From: Oxytricha trifallax
Lineage: Eukaryota > Ciliophora > Spirotrichea > Sporadotrichida > Oxytrichidae
DNA: 64,000 nucleotides
Assembly: GCA_000711775.1 (NCBI GenBank)
Contig: ARYC01017408.1
Coordinates: forward strand, 1 to 64,000
Reading direction: 5' to 3'
Position numbers and translations under genes: made by a program. Numbering within the stretch: the first letter of the stretch is position 1; each line of letters opens with the position of its first letter. Below the pieces are notes generated by a model. It was not told the DNA's origin. It worked only from the letters and a program-made list of their open reading frames with translations, and did no database searches. This document shows, in pieces, positions 1 to 10,329 of the stretch.

Positions 1-227
1 GCACTGGTATATATCTTATGAAAGAGCATGCAAAGGTTCACAGAGAAAGAAAATCGCAGACAATTCATGAGGTGAGCAAGAGGCTTTATAAAGATGTCTA
101 AAAACCAGATGAAATGAGCATAGATGCAGGAGCTGGCACTAAGAGAAGAAATATGGGCCCAAGCAAGCCACAAGAAGAGGAGAAGAAAGAGAAGCCAAAC
201 CCTTTTATGGGTTAGTTTAATATGTGA
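1..227 (+). CDS. TBE 22-kDa protein, C-terminal part
   Basis: The 3' part of the TBE 22-kDa ORF, open from the window edge to TGA at 225-227 when TAA/TAG are read as Gln. The C-terminus is very basic, with the core GAGTKRRNMGPSKPQ followed by a K/E-rich run and the end PFMGQFNM. The matching regions of TBE copies 2 and 3 encode nearly the same tail. The function of this protein family is not known. It runs convergently with the transposase remnant, as in the other copies. This tail looks undamaged. Confidence 0.75.
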
Positions 228-299
228 ACTTATTCATTCATTAAATCTAAACTTATTTATAAACATTCATTCTTCCCTCTCTCGCACAGACTTTTGTCT

Positions 300-1290
300 T
301 ATCTACGCTCACTCCCTTACAGCTGCTTTGAATTAAGTCTACTGTATCGATGGGCAAGTCATGCATAAGATGATACAGCAGCAGCTTCTTGTAGTGAGTC
401 TTGATTTAACTCCAGTAGAATTCAATTCTATTAAATTATATGGGCTATAAGGAACGTTGTATACAGGAGTTATGTTTAGCTCTTCATAAGCATTCTTAGA
501 CTCCTTAGTCTTATGAGCAGAGAGGTTATCAACAAACAGGATAATCTCTTAGTTACTATACTTCTCTCTGAGCTTAATGTAGGAACTCTATATAATACTC
601 TCGCTTAATAGAGCGAGGGTGAATAACATAAATCTCTAGGCCTGAATCTTCACTTATACCAGCTGAAATTGCATGGGTTACTACCTTCACTTTTTAATCA
701 TAGACTTCTATATTATCATACTTCTTATACCGAGGCTTATTAATAAAGGTGTTGAAGGTGAATACAGCTTCATCAGCGTGTATGAACTTGATGTTATTAG
801 TAATAGCCCTCTGCATTTAATCATATATATAGTTTAAATTATTACTATAAAATGGCACTGTAAAATCAATCACTCTCTTCACTCTGTTCACAGTCTTGAA
901 AGTAATACCATTTCTTCTATAAATATTGGCTATAGTCGAAGGAGAGATACGCATGTCAGGAAACCTGCGATGAAACATCACAGCTCGCTAGTCTAATGGA
1001 AAGTGTGCCCAATACTTCAAAGTCTTAGAGTCGCAGAGAAAGTCAATATGAGCATGAGAGAACTTTTATTTTTTGCAGGATGCGTTCAACAACCAGAATT
1101 AAAATGCTAAACAGCTAGCAAGCAGTGATACCTAACAGTTGAGGCCCTCTTGCGTAATAACTTTGCTATAGCTGCATAATTTAGTACAGGTTTGGCTTAG
1201 TCTATATTAATACACGTACCATACCTAAGCTGAAGCAGTAAATCTAAATATTACTCATCATAAATCGACCCTAAATTTCGCTAATTTCTA
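300..1290 (-). pseudogene. TBE 42-kDa DDE transposase remnant (copy 1)
   Basis: Minus-strand remnant of the TBE transposase, a Tc1/mariner-IS630-type DDE enzyme. The recognisable core is FIHADEAVFTFNTF (first Asp, near 720-800), followed by THAISAGISEDSGLE and HPRSIKREYY. The second catalytic region and the SPYNLIELNS segment lie further down in a shifted frame near 420-540. Compared with copy 3 there are several frame breaks, so this copy is inactive by itself. The start is placed about 110 bp inside the telomeric tip by comparison with the other copies. Confidence 0.7.
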
Positions 1291-1635
1291 TTTCTCATTT
1301 TGTAAATTGGCCTAATTTCTCTACTAACCCAAATAAGACCCCAAATATACCCTACAAATCAAAGCACTTATAAACCTCACTAAGGGGTTTTGGGGTTTTG
1401 AGTGTCATCGTTAGTCGATGCTGAAAGTTTGGCAACAGATGACCAGCTGTGTTATGGCCTCGAGCAGTACGCTTCGCATGATTAGAAAGCCATCGCAGTC
1501 TTCAACATAGAGAAACCCAAATGTGATGCCCAAGAACCTGCAGATCAAGTAGAGCGATGAGCTGTGGCAGGGACTACAAGACTTCATGAAAGAGCAGGGT
1601 GGGAGTATCAATTTCCTCAATCTAAATCATTCAAA

Positions 1636-3838
1636 CTATGAAGTAATGAATTGATCATCAAGAATCCTTATCTTAAAAGCAGGGATGCCAAGCTGGCATT
1701 GAAGAAGATCTCTGTAGTACAGCCCTACAAGGTGGAGGGCATGAATCCCAAGGACATTGCTCTTGAGATGGGCGTGGATAGGCGATTCGTGTAAAGAAAT
1801 CGAGAAGTTCAAGTTTGAGGTGGAGCACCGAGTGCTCAATCCGAAGCCAAAGCTGAAGAATGGGAGGAAGAATACGCGGAGACACACGCTGTTGCTGAAG
1901 GCAATTGCCATCGTGCTCTAGTAGCAGGGCATCTACAAGATCACTGGCAAGCGCTTGCATCAGAGCCTTCTTGAAATGCAAAGTAAGGATTAAGAATACA
2001 AGAACCTCACAGTGCCTTGCGTTGCTACTCTCTTGAAAGTACTGAAGGAAAGTTTCCATTTAAGATTCGGCAAAGCCCAGAACGCCAACGCTAAGTATAG
2101 AGACCCAACATTCAATGAGAAGCGGCTATGGGTGTCAAGACTGCTTGCGCAGCTATTCTTGGAAGATGCTGTTATTATATCAGTGGATGAATCAAACTTC
2201 AGGAGCGATTACCTGGAAACTAAGCAATGGAGTTTCAATTCGGCTGCCCTTCACAAGGAATGTCGTGGATGCGACTCCTCCCTCACGCCTGCAGTTGGTA
2301 AGACTGAGGTCCTCATCACCGACGATGTCATCGAGTAGGGTGAGATGCTGGCTGGCTACCCCAACAGAGAACCAGGTATGACGACTGCCACTGGGGTCGG
2401 AGAGCAGGATCAAATGAAGGAATCTAGCATCGAACTTTTGTAAAGGCAAGTTGCAATTCAATATGAAAATTACCTGAACTCTGAAAATCTGAGACCCCAA
2501 GCAATTCTGGGAACCAGAGGTGAGTATTGCTATCGTTGCCTAACCTATTGAGTATAGTGTCGTCAGCAGCTCCAGATGGGGTAGTCAAGATGGGTAAGGT
2601 TTCAACTTGAGTTAGGAGGACCATGTTAGTAATACTGAACGATTAGTGGCTGGATCTGAAATTGTTCCATCGAAGATTCCAAGGCCAAACTCTAAATCGA
2701 TCTTTGCAAAATTGCGCAGGAAATCTTCCGCCCAGGAACAGCATATCTTTGATATCAAGGACCAAAGCATTTTTGCTACCCCTATCAAGTGCAGTCATAA
2801 ATATTAGTGTACTCAGCTGTCACCTATCCAGGAAGCCCCAGAGGGCAGTGATTAATTCACATCGTTACAGAAGCGCTTCGACGCGATCAGAATATAGAGC
2901 TCCTCCAAGATGCCTTGAAGCCAACCATAGAACCCTCTGAAATCGGCTTCCACTCTCATTCCATTGGTTCAGAACCTAGCCAGACTCAGGCTTCAATCAA
3001 CCAAACGTAAGGGCAGTGAAGTGATCAATGCAACAGGCCATGACAACTGGACAGCCATTACACCCAGATGCTTGCAGCTGTCCAGCAGGGCAGAGAGCAG
3101 AAGTAAAGTCACTGTGAAGGAATAGGAAAGTAATTTATAGCTCTATGATTTTATTATGCTTTAGTTGATACTAAGTTAAGTCTACCCAATAAAATGAATG
3201 ACTAAGCACTCATAGCAAACTCTGGCAACATCGATGCTCAACCATCACAACGTTATGCTCCCATAGCAGCAGTCAGACAGCAAGTCAGCCAGAGGTTGGG
3301 CACTTATGGCACCATGGCTAGGAATATCTCAATCACCAAGGAATCCACCAAGAGGCAGCAGTTCTCGATGAGCTTCGTGGCAGTAATCACTAAGGACAAG
3401 CTGGTCTACAGCCAAGTCATTGAGGGAGTATTTGATGCCGTGCTGTTCGAGAACTTTCTCTACCACACCCTGCTCCAGCTGTGCACTGACAAGGACCTTG
3501 GCCTGAAAAAGATCGTGCTGCTCATGGACAACGCAGTCATTCACAAGTACTCTGAAGTGTTGGAGACTGCCAGGAAGTTGAAAGTAAAAGTTCTATTCAA
3601 TACAGAGTACTCACCCTGGCTCAACCAAATCGAGCAGTTGTTATCATACATCAAGAGGCACCTCAGGCAGGAGCAGGAAGACAGCAAGTAAGGATATTAA
3701 TCATAACTTTTTATAGAATTCACTTGGTTAAGAGGCTCTCCCAGATACTTAAAGCCATGACCAAGAGTGATGTCAACAAGCTCTGTGCCTTCAGCGTCAA
3801 GCAGTGGTGCACCACCATCAGACATGGGTTCGTATGAG
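1636..3838 (+). pseudogene. Decayed mariner/IS630-type DDE transposase, interrupted
   Basis: The N-terminal half (about 1,640-2,260) has a DNA-binding-like region followed by VIISVDESNFRSDYL, which carries the first catalytic Asp (D-E-S) typical of Tc1/mariner-IS630 transposases. The C-terminal half (3,296-3,838) carries IVLLMDNAVIHKYSEVLE with the second Asp and FNTEYSPWLNQIEQLLSYIK with the last Glu, the classic YSP.LN.IE motif. The ~1-kb insert between the halves breaks the fold, and there are frame changes near 1,790 and 3,720. Codon use is unlike TBE transposases, so this is a separate family. Inactive. Confidence 0.7.
2340..3180 (+). pseudogene. Coding-like insert inside the mariner-like relic
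   Basis: Between the two transposase halves lie open pieces that look like real protein but switch frame: for example IFDIKDQSIFATPIKCSHK near 2,740-2,800, then LLQDALKPTIEPSEIGFHSH near 2,900-2,960, then a third frame with GSEVINATGHDNW near 3,010-3,060. I recognise no family. It may be the remains of a second gene inserted into the transposase, or a divergent part of the same element. Confidence 0.35.
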
Positions 3839-3949
3839 TCAATCATCAATGACGATGAGTGGAGTTGCAGGTGCTCTGGCACCAGTCAAGACAAGCATCA
3901 ATAGTGTTTGAACTGTTAAATTAATTGATTAAAACTTCCCTATAATATA

Positions 3950-4260
3950 TCACGCTTTTAAGTTTAAGGTTAAACTAATCAATCTTCAAACTACCAAAAC
4001 CTATCTCGCCTCCGCGCATTGCTGAAGTCAAGTCCACCAATACACCAACAATGGTCCAACTGCTTGAGCTACCACTGCTGGCACTGATTGATCAAAGATG
4101 GGGCAATAGATTTTAGGACCTAGAAGATGAGAATAGATTTCTAGTTGGCCTCAACTCAAGCCTATCGACGACGAATCGACATGTAGTGACCATGCCAGAT
4201 CAACGCCAATCGACGGTGACAAACGACCATGTTAATCATCGAATTCCTGCCAAACATTGA
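3950..4260 (+). pseudogene. Coding-like tract, C-terminal end, unknown
   Basis: About 100 codons are open on + and end at TGA 4,258-4,260. The composition is protein-like (LPKPISPPRIAEVKS, then MVQLLELPLLALIDQRWGN). There is no start codon in a convincing place, so this is either the 3' end of a broken gene or one germline segment of a host gene. It shares the higher GC of the block to its left. Function unknown. Confidence 0.35.
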
Positions 4261-4423
4261 AATCAAGTGCTTGGATGTTCAAGAAAAAATTGAGGTTTAT
4301 ATTATAATGCTGGACACAAAAATCATCAAAATTGGTAGTAATACACATTCGATTAACACAATGGTTCCTATAATTTGGTCATAATTAAATATTTAATTTA
4401 TTTCTTATATTTATAAAAATCTG

Positions 4424-4470
4424 AGAAAAATAAGTAGGTTTATATAATTAATTAAGAATATAAATTTAGT
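4424..4470 (+). repeat. Left terminal inverted repeat of the divergent element
   Basis: Begins TAAAAATCTGAGAAAAATAA, continues with GTAGGTT and an AT-rich tail, and matches the reverse complement of 8,376-8,423 with a few mismatches. It is preceded by TA. Confidence 0.8.
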
Positions 4471-4474
4471 AAAA

Positions 4475-5461
4475 ATGAAGCTTAATGAAATTGAACTTGA
4501 AAAATTATAAAAACTTATATGCATATTAATGTTTCGTGATAAGCAGTATCATTAAAACTCAAGAGTTTATGCTACAGTAAAATAAGTTTCCTCATTATTA
4601 AAGATACCTGAAAAACAAATATATAAAATAAAACAGAGAATAAAAGGGGAACAAATTAGCTTAAAAAAGATAAAAGGAAATAAAATAAACTTTACAGATT
4701 AATAAATAGCTTATCTGGTTTCTAAAAATACATTAAAAGAATAGATGTTGCTTTCTTTAAAATAAAGAACTATTGTTTTCCATAGACAATTTCCAGAATA
4801 AAAGTTATCATCAACTACTTTGCATAGAATTTATAAAAGCTATGGGATTAGATTTAAGGAATCTCGAACTGACTATAATTTGACAGAACATAAAAGGCAA
4901 CTAATACAATAAGACTTATTAAGAGTTAAAGAGTAGCTAACTAAAATAATAAGTAGTGAAAAGAATATTGTATATTTAGATGAAGCCATTTTTAAAGCTC
5001 ATACAATAACTTATAAAACTTGGGCCCATAAATACACTAATTAGACACTATTTAAGGAAGGTACTAAATTGGAAACATTGGCTGCAGTGGTTATCATTAG
5101 CTCTAAGTTTGGACTTGAAGGATTCAGAGTTGTGCAAAAGTCAATTAAGATTGATGATCTTTTATAAGTAATTCAAGAATTAAATACAAACTATGAATCC
5201 CAACCATTGACTATATTCCTTGACAATCTAAGAGCACATCACTCCAAAATATTCAAAGAAAAGGTTGAAGCTAATGGGTGGCAATTGTTATTTAATGCAC
5301 CTTACTCCTCAAAGTACAACTGTATAGAAAATGTATTTTCAAGAGTCAAAAGGGTATATAAAAATAATTAATCAAACATTAGTTTAAAATCACAAATAAA
5401 CAAAACTTTTTATCAGTAGTAAAATCAATAAAGTCAATTGACATAAATGATTGTCAAATGA
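4475..5461 (+). CDS. DDE transposase of the divergent TBE-like element
   Basis: A single open frame of 328 residues from ATG 4,475 to TGA 5,459-5,461, with TAA/TAG as Gln. It is of the Tc1/mariner-IS630 type. The N-terminal ~130 residues are basic and helix-turn-helix-like. The catalytic triad is visible: IVYLDEAIF (first Asp), TIFLDNLRAHHSK (second Asp) and PYSSKYNCIENVFSRVK (last Glu), with 34 residues between the second Asp and the Glu, a DD34E spacing. It would cut and join the terminal repeats of its own element. No frame breaks are seen, so it may be active or under selection. In Oxytricha, related TBE transposases help remove germline DNA, so a cellular role cannot be excluded. It is convergent with the 22-kDa-like gene, 97 bp away. 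Confidence 0.9.
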
Positions 5462-5558
5462 GTGAATAACATTGTTTAAGTTTACTTAATTAAAACTAAT
5501 GAGTTTATTTAAAGTTAAGTTTATTTATTAAAAATTAAGTATACATAAATATTTATGT

Positions 5559-6311
5559 CACTAATTCATTTGCATTCTTTTAGCTGGAGGGCTCCTCATT
5601 ATCGCGTTGTCTTCCCTCTAGAACATATTAATTTATGTTTATCTCATTTAGTTGTTGTTGCTAAATTCGACAGTGTTAGAGATCTCATAGCACTTTCTCT
5701 TTTTCTGCTGCTTTCTTCCCAATGTCTTAATTTTTAGCATCGAAAGTGCTTTGCCCCTATTTTCTATACAGACATAATTATTTATGTTAACTTACTTGAA
5801 AAATGAGGGACAGACTGTATTTCCCTTAAGAACTCTTCACTTATCTAAATTGACTCCCCTTTTTATTCTTCATCGAGGAATCGTATTTCTAGCAGCCTAC
5901 TGTGACATAACCATTTATGTCAACCATTCGTTTTTTATTGTTCCCAGGACTCCAAAGAAAAAATACTTGTCTGGAAGATCCTTGACCTCATCATATTTAC
6001 CCAGGTACCTGCTGAGCGCTTAATCTTACTTGACATATTTAAATATGTTCGCGACACTGAGCTCAGGATAGTTTGGTAGGTTGACATAAATAACATCTGC
6101 TGATTTAAGGAGCTCTTTTCTTGAGGCAAGGACATCTTTTATGAATTTCATGCTAGTCCGCTTATATGAGGGCAGATGGTATCCCACTAACAAGGTTAGC
6201 ATATTAAGACTTACGCGAATATTTTAAGTGGTTGTACCAATCTTACTTGGTATTGAGGCTTCCGTCTAAGACCCTTGAATTTATGTTCACGATATTTTGT
6301 GAAGACTCCAT
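5559..6311 (-). CDS. 22-kDa-like protein of the divergent element
   Basis: Minus-strand gene with start ATG at 6,311 and stop TGA at 5,559-5,561. The middle part (VNLPNYPELSVANIFK, then LPDKYFFFGVLGTIKNEW) is clearly related to the TBE 22-kDa protein (IEIPNYPEISVANLYDD, LPERNFFFGVLATLKPEYL). A 28-nt GT-AG intron near 6,178-6,205 (GTAAGT...GCTAACC...TTAG) joins MESS...HLKYS to LGYHLPSYKRTSMKFIK in frame, at the same place as an intron in the TBE copies. A further intron is likely in the 3' half, where the frame changes before a basic tail (LGRKQQKKRKCYE). Function unknown. Confidence 0.7.
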
Positions 6312-6854
6312 TTGAATTTTAATTATGTTCTTGTTATTTAATAAGGTTGAGGTTAGGTTATTAATTAAGGAATGATATTTTAATTAAACTAAGTTTAATT
6401 GGATAAGTTAACTATAAAGACATAAATAAATTAATTTTATTGGTTTAAAATTTAATTGCATACATAATTAAATAGCTCAAAGAGTTTATACAAATTATTA
6501 AGCAATAAATTTAAAGTTTAATAGATTTTAAGATTGTGTTATCAAGGGGGTAATGATTAAATGGGAAATAAATTATATAAACATAATTAAATATATTTTT
6601 TAATAAAATTAATTATGTTCACATATTTAAAAGGAATCTTTCAGTTTCATTCCAGGATTCTTTCAATAATAATAGAATTGTATCACGACTCCTTTTCAGG
6701 AACCTTTCAGATTTTTTACAGGAATCTTTCAGAAACATAATTGTTTATGTTTGCATTAACCAATTATATTTATAAATAAACTAAGACCCTCAAACTTTTT
6801 AATTATTTATATTTAATAGCCTCATTATTATAATTAAGTAAACAATAAATAAAT

Positions 6855-8377
6855 ATGAGAAACAATTCATCAAGTTAGTTGTCTTTATCCAGTGATGAAA
6901 TTAACTAGAGTGATAAAGAAGATAAACCGAATTAAGATGAAGTCAACGCTTCATAATTAAGCTAAAGCAAAAATACAAAACCTATAAAAAAGAGCGATGA
7001 AGAATACTCTTAATACTATTCAAAGTGGCAATAGAGGAGATCACCTCGGGCTCAGAATAAAGCCAAGAAACCCAGAATTCTCATGGAATGTTAATTATGT
7101 TCACTTGTGTATACATCCCTTGAGCTTAAGAGGCATATGCTAGTACACAAGTGAGAAAATGGAAAATTTATTCAACTAAAACTTGGAGGAAAATATACTT
7201 GCCTAATTTGTTTCAAAACCAAAGAAAAGTTCATATTCTCATCAAAATCAAAACTTTTTATTCACTTAACTAAACACAATGAACAAGAAATTTTGGCTGC
7301 TGGTTATTCAAAATTAGTAAGCTTAAATAATTTTTAAACTTTTAGATACTTAATTAAATCGCCAAAGCAGAACAAAGCTTAAGAAATAAAAATATATTGA
7401 GCAGCGATTAGGAAGAATCAAAAAGTGAAAACATAAAATTTAATGGGGAGGGGAAGGATTGGTTATGTGATGATTCATAACACTCAAGCAAAAGCTTGCA
7501 AATTATTGAAACTAACACGACCAGTAAATCTATGCTTATCAATGAAGTGATTGAAAAATAAAAGAAAACTTTCAAAGTGCAATTAATAGGATCTGTTAAA
7601 TATGAGATAGCAATGATACTTGAACTTTCACATGACGCAAATATTATATTTAATGACAAAACAAAGTTTAATACTATATAAGGTTGCACATTAACTCTTG
7701 AATTCCAATAGCTCAACAAAATATAGAACTTGACCATATTCTTATGGAATGAGTTCAAAGTAATACAGCATACCCAGCATTAAGCTCAAAATTATTAAGA
7801 CAAAATTTTGGGTGTATTCTTTGATGAATAAGCAATTTATATAAAAAGACTGAACTTTGATAAATCATTTGAGTAAATAATAGATACTAAACTTTCCTAA
7901 TAATAAATAAGAAAGTATTTACTTTAGATAATAGATGCAGTTGAAGAGCTTCACTCATTAGGCATCGTGCATAGATTCATAACTCCAAAAAATATTAAGA
8001 TCACTTTTGGCTAAATGAGCTCAATTTTCTTAACAAACTATAGTCATGCTTCATTTTTAGATTAGAGATCCTTAGCTGCAGCCATACCTTTAACCTATTA
8101 CTAGCACTACGTTGATTTAAAAGAAATGGAAGATAGTGACCCTAGATAGGATGTTTATTCCTTAATTGTGATTATAATTAGAATGAAGATAGGGAAAAAA
8201 TTCAAAAACTTAGAGTAAACTACTAACGACTTTGGGGAGATGGCATCGATACTCAGAAAAGACAAGACTTTTGAAAATTATAGTGAAAATATATTAGACT
8301 ATATTTGTTCTGATTTTTCTAAAGTACCATCTTTAGCATAGTTATAGAAAATAGTAAAACAGTATTTTTTAAATTGA
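6855..8377 (+). CDS. Zinc-finger / degenerate kinase protein of the divergent element
   Basis: Counterpart of the TBE 57-kDa protein. The N-terminus is Ser/Gln-rich; next come two C2H2-type fingers (CQLCSLVYTSLELKRHMLVH near 7,090-7,150, then CLICF...KLFIHLTKH near 7,200-7,280). A 34-nt intron (GTAAGC...TTTTAG, about 7,318-7,346) is followed by a long open frame with a protein-kinase-like fold. In that part the catalytic loop reads HSLGIVHRFITPKNIK: the Asp of HRD is replaced by Phe, and no DFG is seen, so it is probably a pseudokinase. One in-frame TGA lies at 7,152-7,154, between the fingers; no intron of fitting phase removes it, so it is either a true break or read through. Stop at 8,375-8,377. 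Confidence 0.75.
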
Positions 8378-8423
8378 ATCATTGATTAATTATATCAACC
8401 TACTTATTTTTCTCAGATTTTTA
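8376..8423 (-). repeat. Right terminal inverted repeat of the divergent element
   Basis: Ends TTATTTTTCTCAGATTTTTA, the inverse of the left tip, followed by TA. It starts directly at the stop codon of the third gene. Confidence 0.8.
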
Positions 8424-9360
8424 TAATTTCCTATTTTTACATATTTTAGCAATTATAAAGCATTTATAAAAATCAATTTTAAATGAGGTATAAATATAGA
8501 GAATTCAAGCTTTTAATTTCTATATTTAAATGCATTCCTAATCTTCTTAATTTATAAGAATTCCTAATTTATTAAGAAAAAATTAAAAATAAAAACATTA
8601 TCGACACATTTTTAGTTTGTTGAGAACTTTAATTGAAGAATATTTACTTAATATTTCAATTAATGCAATAAAATTTTTCACAATTCTGTGATTTATCTTT
8701 ATAAAACTATCTCTATTGGATATGTACCTTCGTTTTTATAAGTTTAGAAATTTGCATTCAATTTTACTAAAGGGGTTCAATGAATTCGATTGAGGCTTAT
8801 TTACAGTAATGTTTTGAATTTTCTTAAAATTTAGATAGATATCAACATTATAGTATTTAAATTAAATAAGTTTTTAAGTTTCATTATATAAATATACAGA
8901 CTGCTATCTATCGAATAAGGAGAAGATTTGAAAGCCATTTAGCAAAGAATTTCAGAAAAAATTCTAGAGCCATATAACTATATAGAGGGACTAGGGGATA
9001 TCGACTAGGAAATTAAATAACATCATCATGAACACTAATCTGATCGTAATATTCTGTATAAAATATATGTTCTGACCCACCCTCTCCTACCCCCTCGGAC
9101 TAGATTCCCTCCCACCTCAACCGAGACCCCCCTCCCCCTTCAAACTATATTTTTTATTTTCATATCTTTAATTTTCAAAATAATTTAAAGAAATTTTGTT
9201 TTATTTTATTAGCTTTACTCAAATATTATTTTAATAAAATTTAAGATAAATTAAAAAATTTGAATATGAATAAATAGGTTGTTAATCTATAGAAATAAGA
9301 ATGAAGCTATGTCTACTTTGGTTTTGAATAATAATTGATTAGAAATTGAGAATACATAAA
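8424..9360. other. AT-rich spacer without a recognisable gene
   Basis: Nothing coding is seen. A C/T-rich patch at about 9,060-9,140 contains CTCAACCGAGACCCCCCTCC, which resembles the arms of the foldback element at 48.9-49.5 kb and may be a worn half of one. Confidence 0.5.
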
Positions 9361-9546
9361 TACATTAAACAAATTGCTTATTGTTTTTATTTTTTACCAA
9401 TTAATAATTATTAGGTATCTTGTGTGCATCACTCTCATTTGCGTATGAGTAATTTTATCAGTGCACTTAATATCTAGTAGTCCATTCACAATTGTTTCTG
9501 ATCTTTTAATTCAGACAATCCTAGCTGCTGATTAATCTCTCATGCT

Positions 9547-9925
9547 CATTCTTGCTTTTATGTATTGACCTTGCTCTTGATAGCATCAGTATTCTCATGA
9601 ATGACGTTCTCCCTTTTCGAATTGCTCAACATTTTGTTTGTTTTGGGCCCATATTGATTAACTTTATTAGCAATAGTTTGTGAAAGAGTTATTCCTGCTT
9701 GAGTCTTAGTTGCGATATTTTATTAGTGCTTCTGAATGTTATTTGAGGAAATATTAGTAACTACATAAGCTTTTCTAATGTGAATACATCTAGATTTTAA
9801 ATTAATTTCTCTGGGTGGTTACTCTAAGTTTCCCTCATTACCGTGGCTAGCTGTGATGGTAATTGTTAGTTCCCAAAGCAATTTCCAATCTATTATTGCT
9901 ACTCATTTAAATGAATACCCGTATT
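9547..9925 (-). CDS. Hypothetical coding tract, minus strand
   Basis: About 125 codons are open on - with protein-like composition (DWKLLWELTITASHGNEG near 9,900-9,840, then KANKVNQYGPKTNKM-like and NVIHENTDAIKSKVNTQKQE near the end, where TGA follows). Similar charged, coiled-coil-like sequence continues in another frame down to about 9,430. No family is recognised. It may be one germline segment of a host gene or a pseudogene. Confidence 0.35.
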
Positions 9926-10329
9926 ATTCATAGATTGTTGCTAAGTTTACTACTATTGAATCAATGGCTAATACTTTTAATAAATAAATATGTTGAGGGG
10001 TTAGTGGTGGTGACCTATGCATGCTATAAATTATTGCTAGTTTAAGAAGGCATTTATTGTAAATGCTATTGTAAATGTTGTTAAGGTAGTTGTCAGTTTT
10101 TTTAATCCATTATCAAAAACAACTGCAGTTACCACTTCTTTCATCTATCAAATTTTTTCTCAAATATTTCTAGTAGATTTATAAGTACATTATATTTCAA
10201 TATCTATTCATTTTAAAAAATACTTTTTTAAATAATAATAAATATTTAAATACATGATAAATTATATAATTATTATCATTTACGAAAGTAATAATTATTA
10301 ATATTAAAATTTTTACTTTTTCTTTTTGA

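Larger units (their letters stand above)
1..1400 (-). mobile_element. TBE transposon copy 1, transposase-side end
   Basis: The transposase-bearing end of a telomere-bearing element, cut by the left window edge. The tip at about 1,384-1,400 reads ggggttttggggttttg, the inverse of the CAAAACCCCAAAACCC tip of the two other TBE copies. The inner sequence matches those copies: a transposase remnant on -, and the 3' part of the 22-kDa ORF on +. The outer target triplet is AGT, which fits the ANT target known for TBE elements. Confidence 0.9.
1404..4290. other. GC-richer block with decayed transposase and coding-like tracts
   Basis: This stretch is clearly richer in G and C than the rest of the window and uses codons such as CTG, GTG and AAG freely. 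It holds the two halves of a mariner/IS630-type transposase, an insert of about 1 kb between them (2,260-3,290) with several short coding-like pieces in changing frames, and a last open tract ending at 4,260. No clear terminal repeats were found. It could be one old transposon invaded by another, or a degenerate germline gene cluster. Confidence 0.5.
4424..8423 (+). mobile_element. Divergent TBE-like transposon, nearly whole, no telomeric ends
   Basis: A 4.0-kb element with the full TBE gene set in TBE order: transposase (+), 22-kDa-like (-), zinc-finger/kinase-like (+). It ends in inverted repeats of about 45 bp starting TAAAAATCTGAGAAAAATAA, flanked on both sides by TA (4,422-4,423 and 8,424-8,425). 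TA targets are the rule for Tc1/mariner elements and for Euplotes Tec elements, while TBEs use ANT and carry C4A4 tips, which are absent here. The transposase and the 22-kDa-like gene look intact; the third gene has one in-frame TGA. It looks young compared with the three TBE copies. Confidence 0.85.

Noticed and set aside
2192-2624. Two minus-strand open frames opposite the mariner-like relic
   Set aside because: Shadows of coding-like + sequence of higher GC; no motif.
10000-10140. Minus-strand stretch starting MKEVVTAVVFDNG looked like an actin N-terminus
   Set aside because: Only about six residues resemble actin; the following residues do not fit, and the frame has a stop soon after. 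Probably chance.
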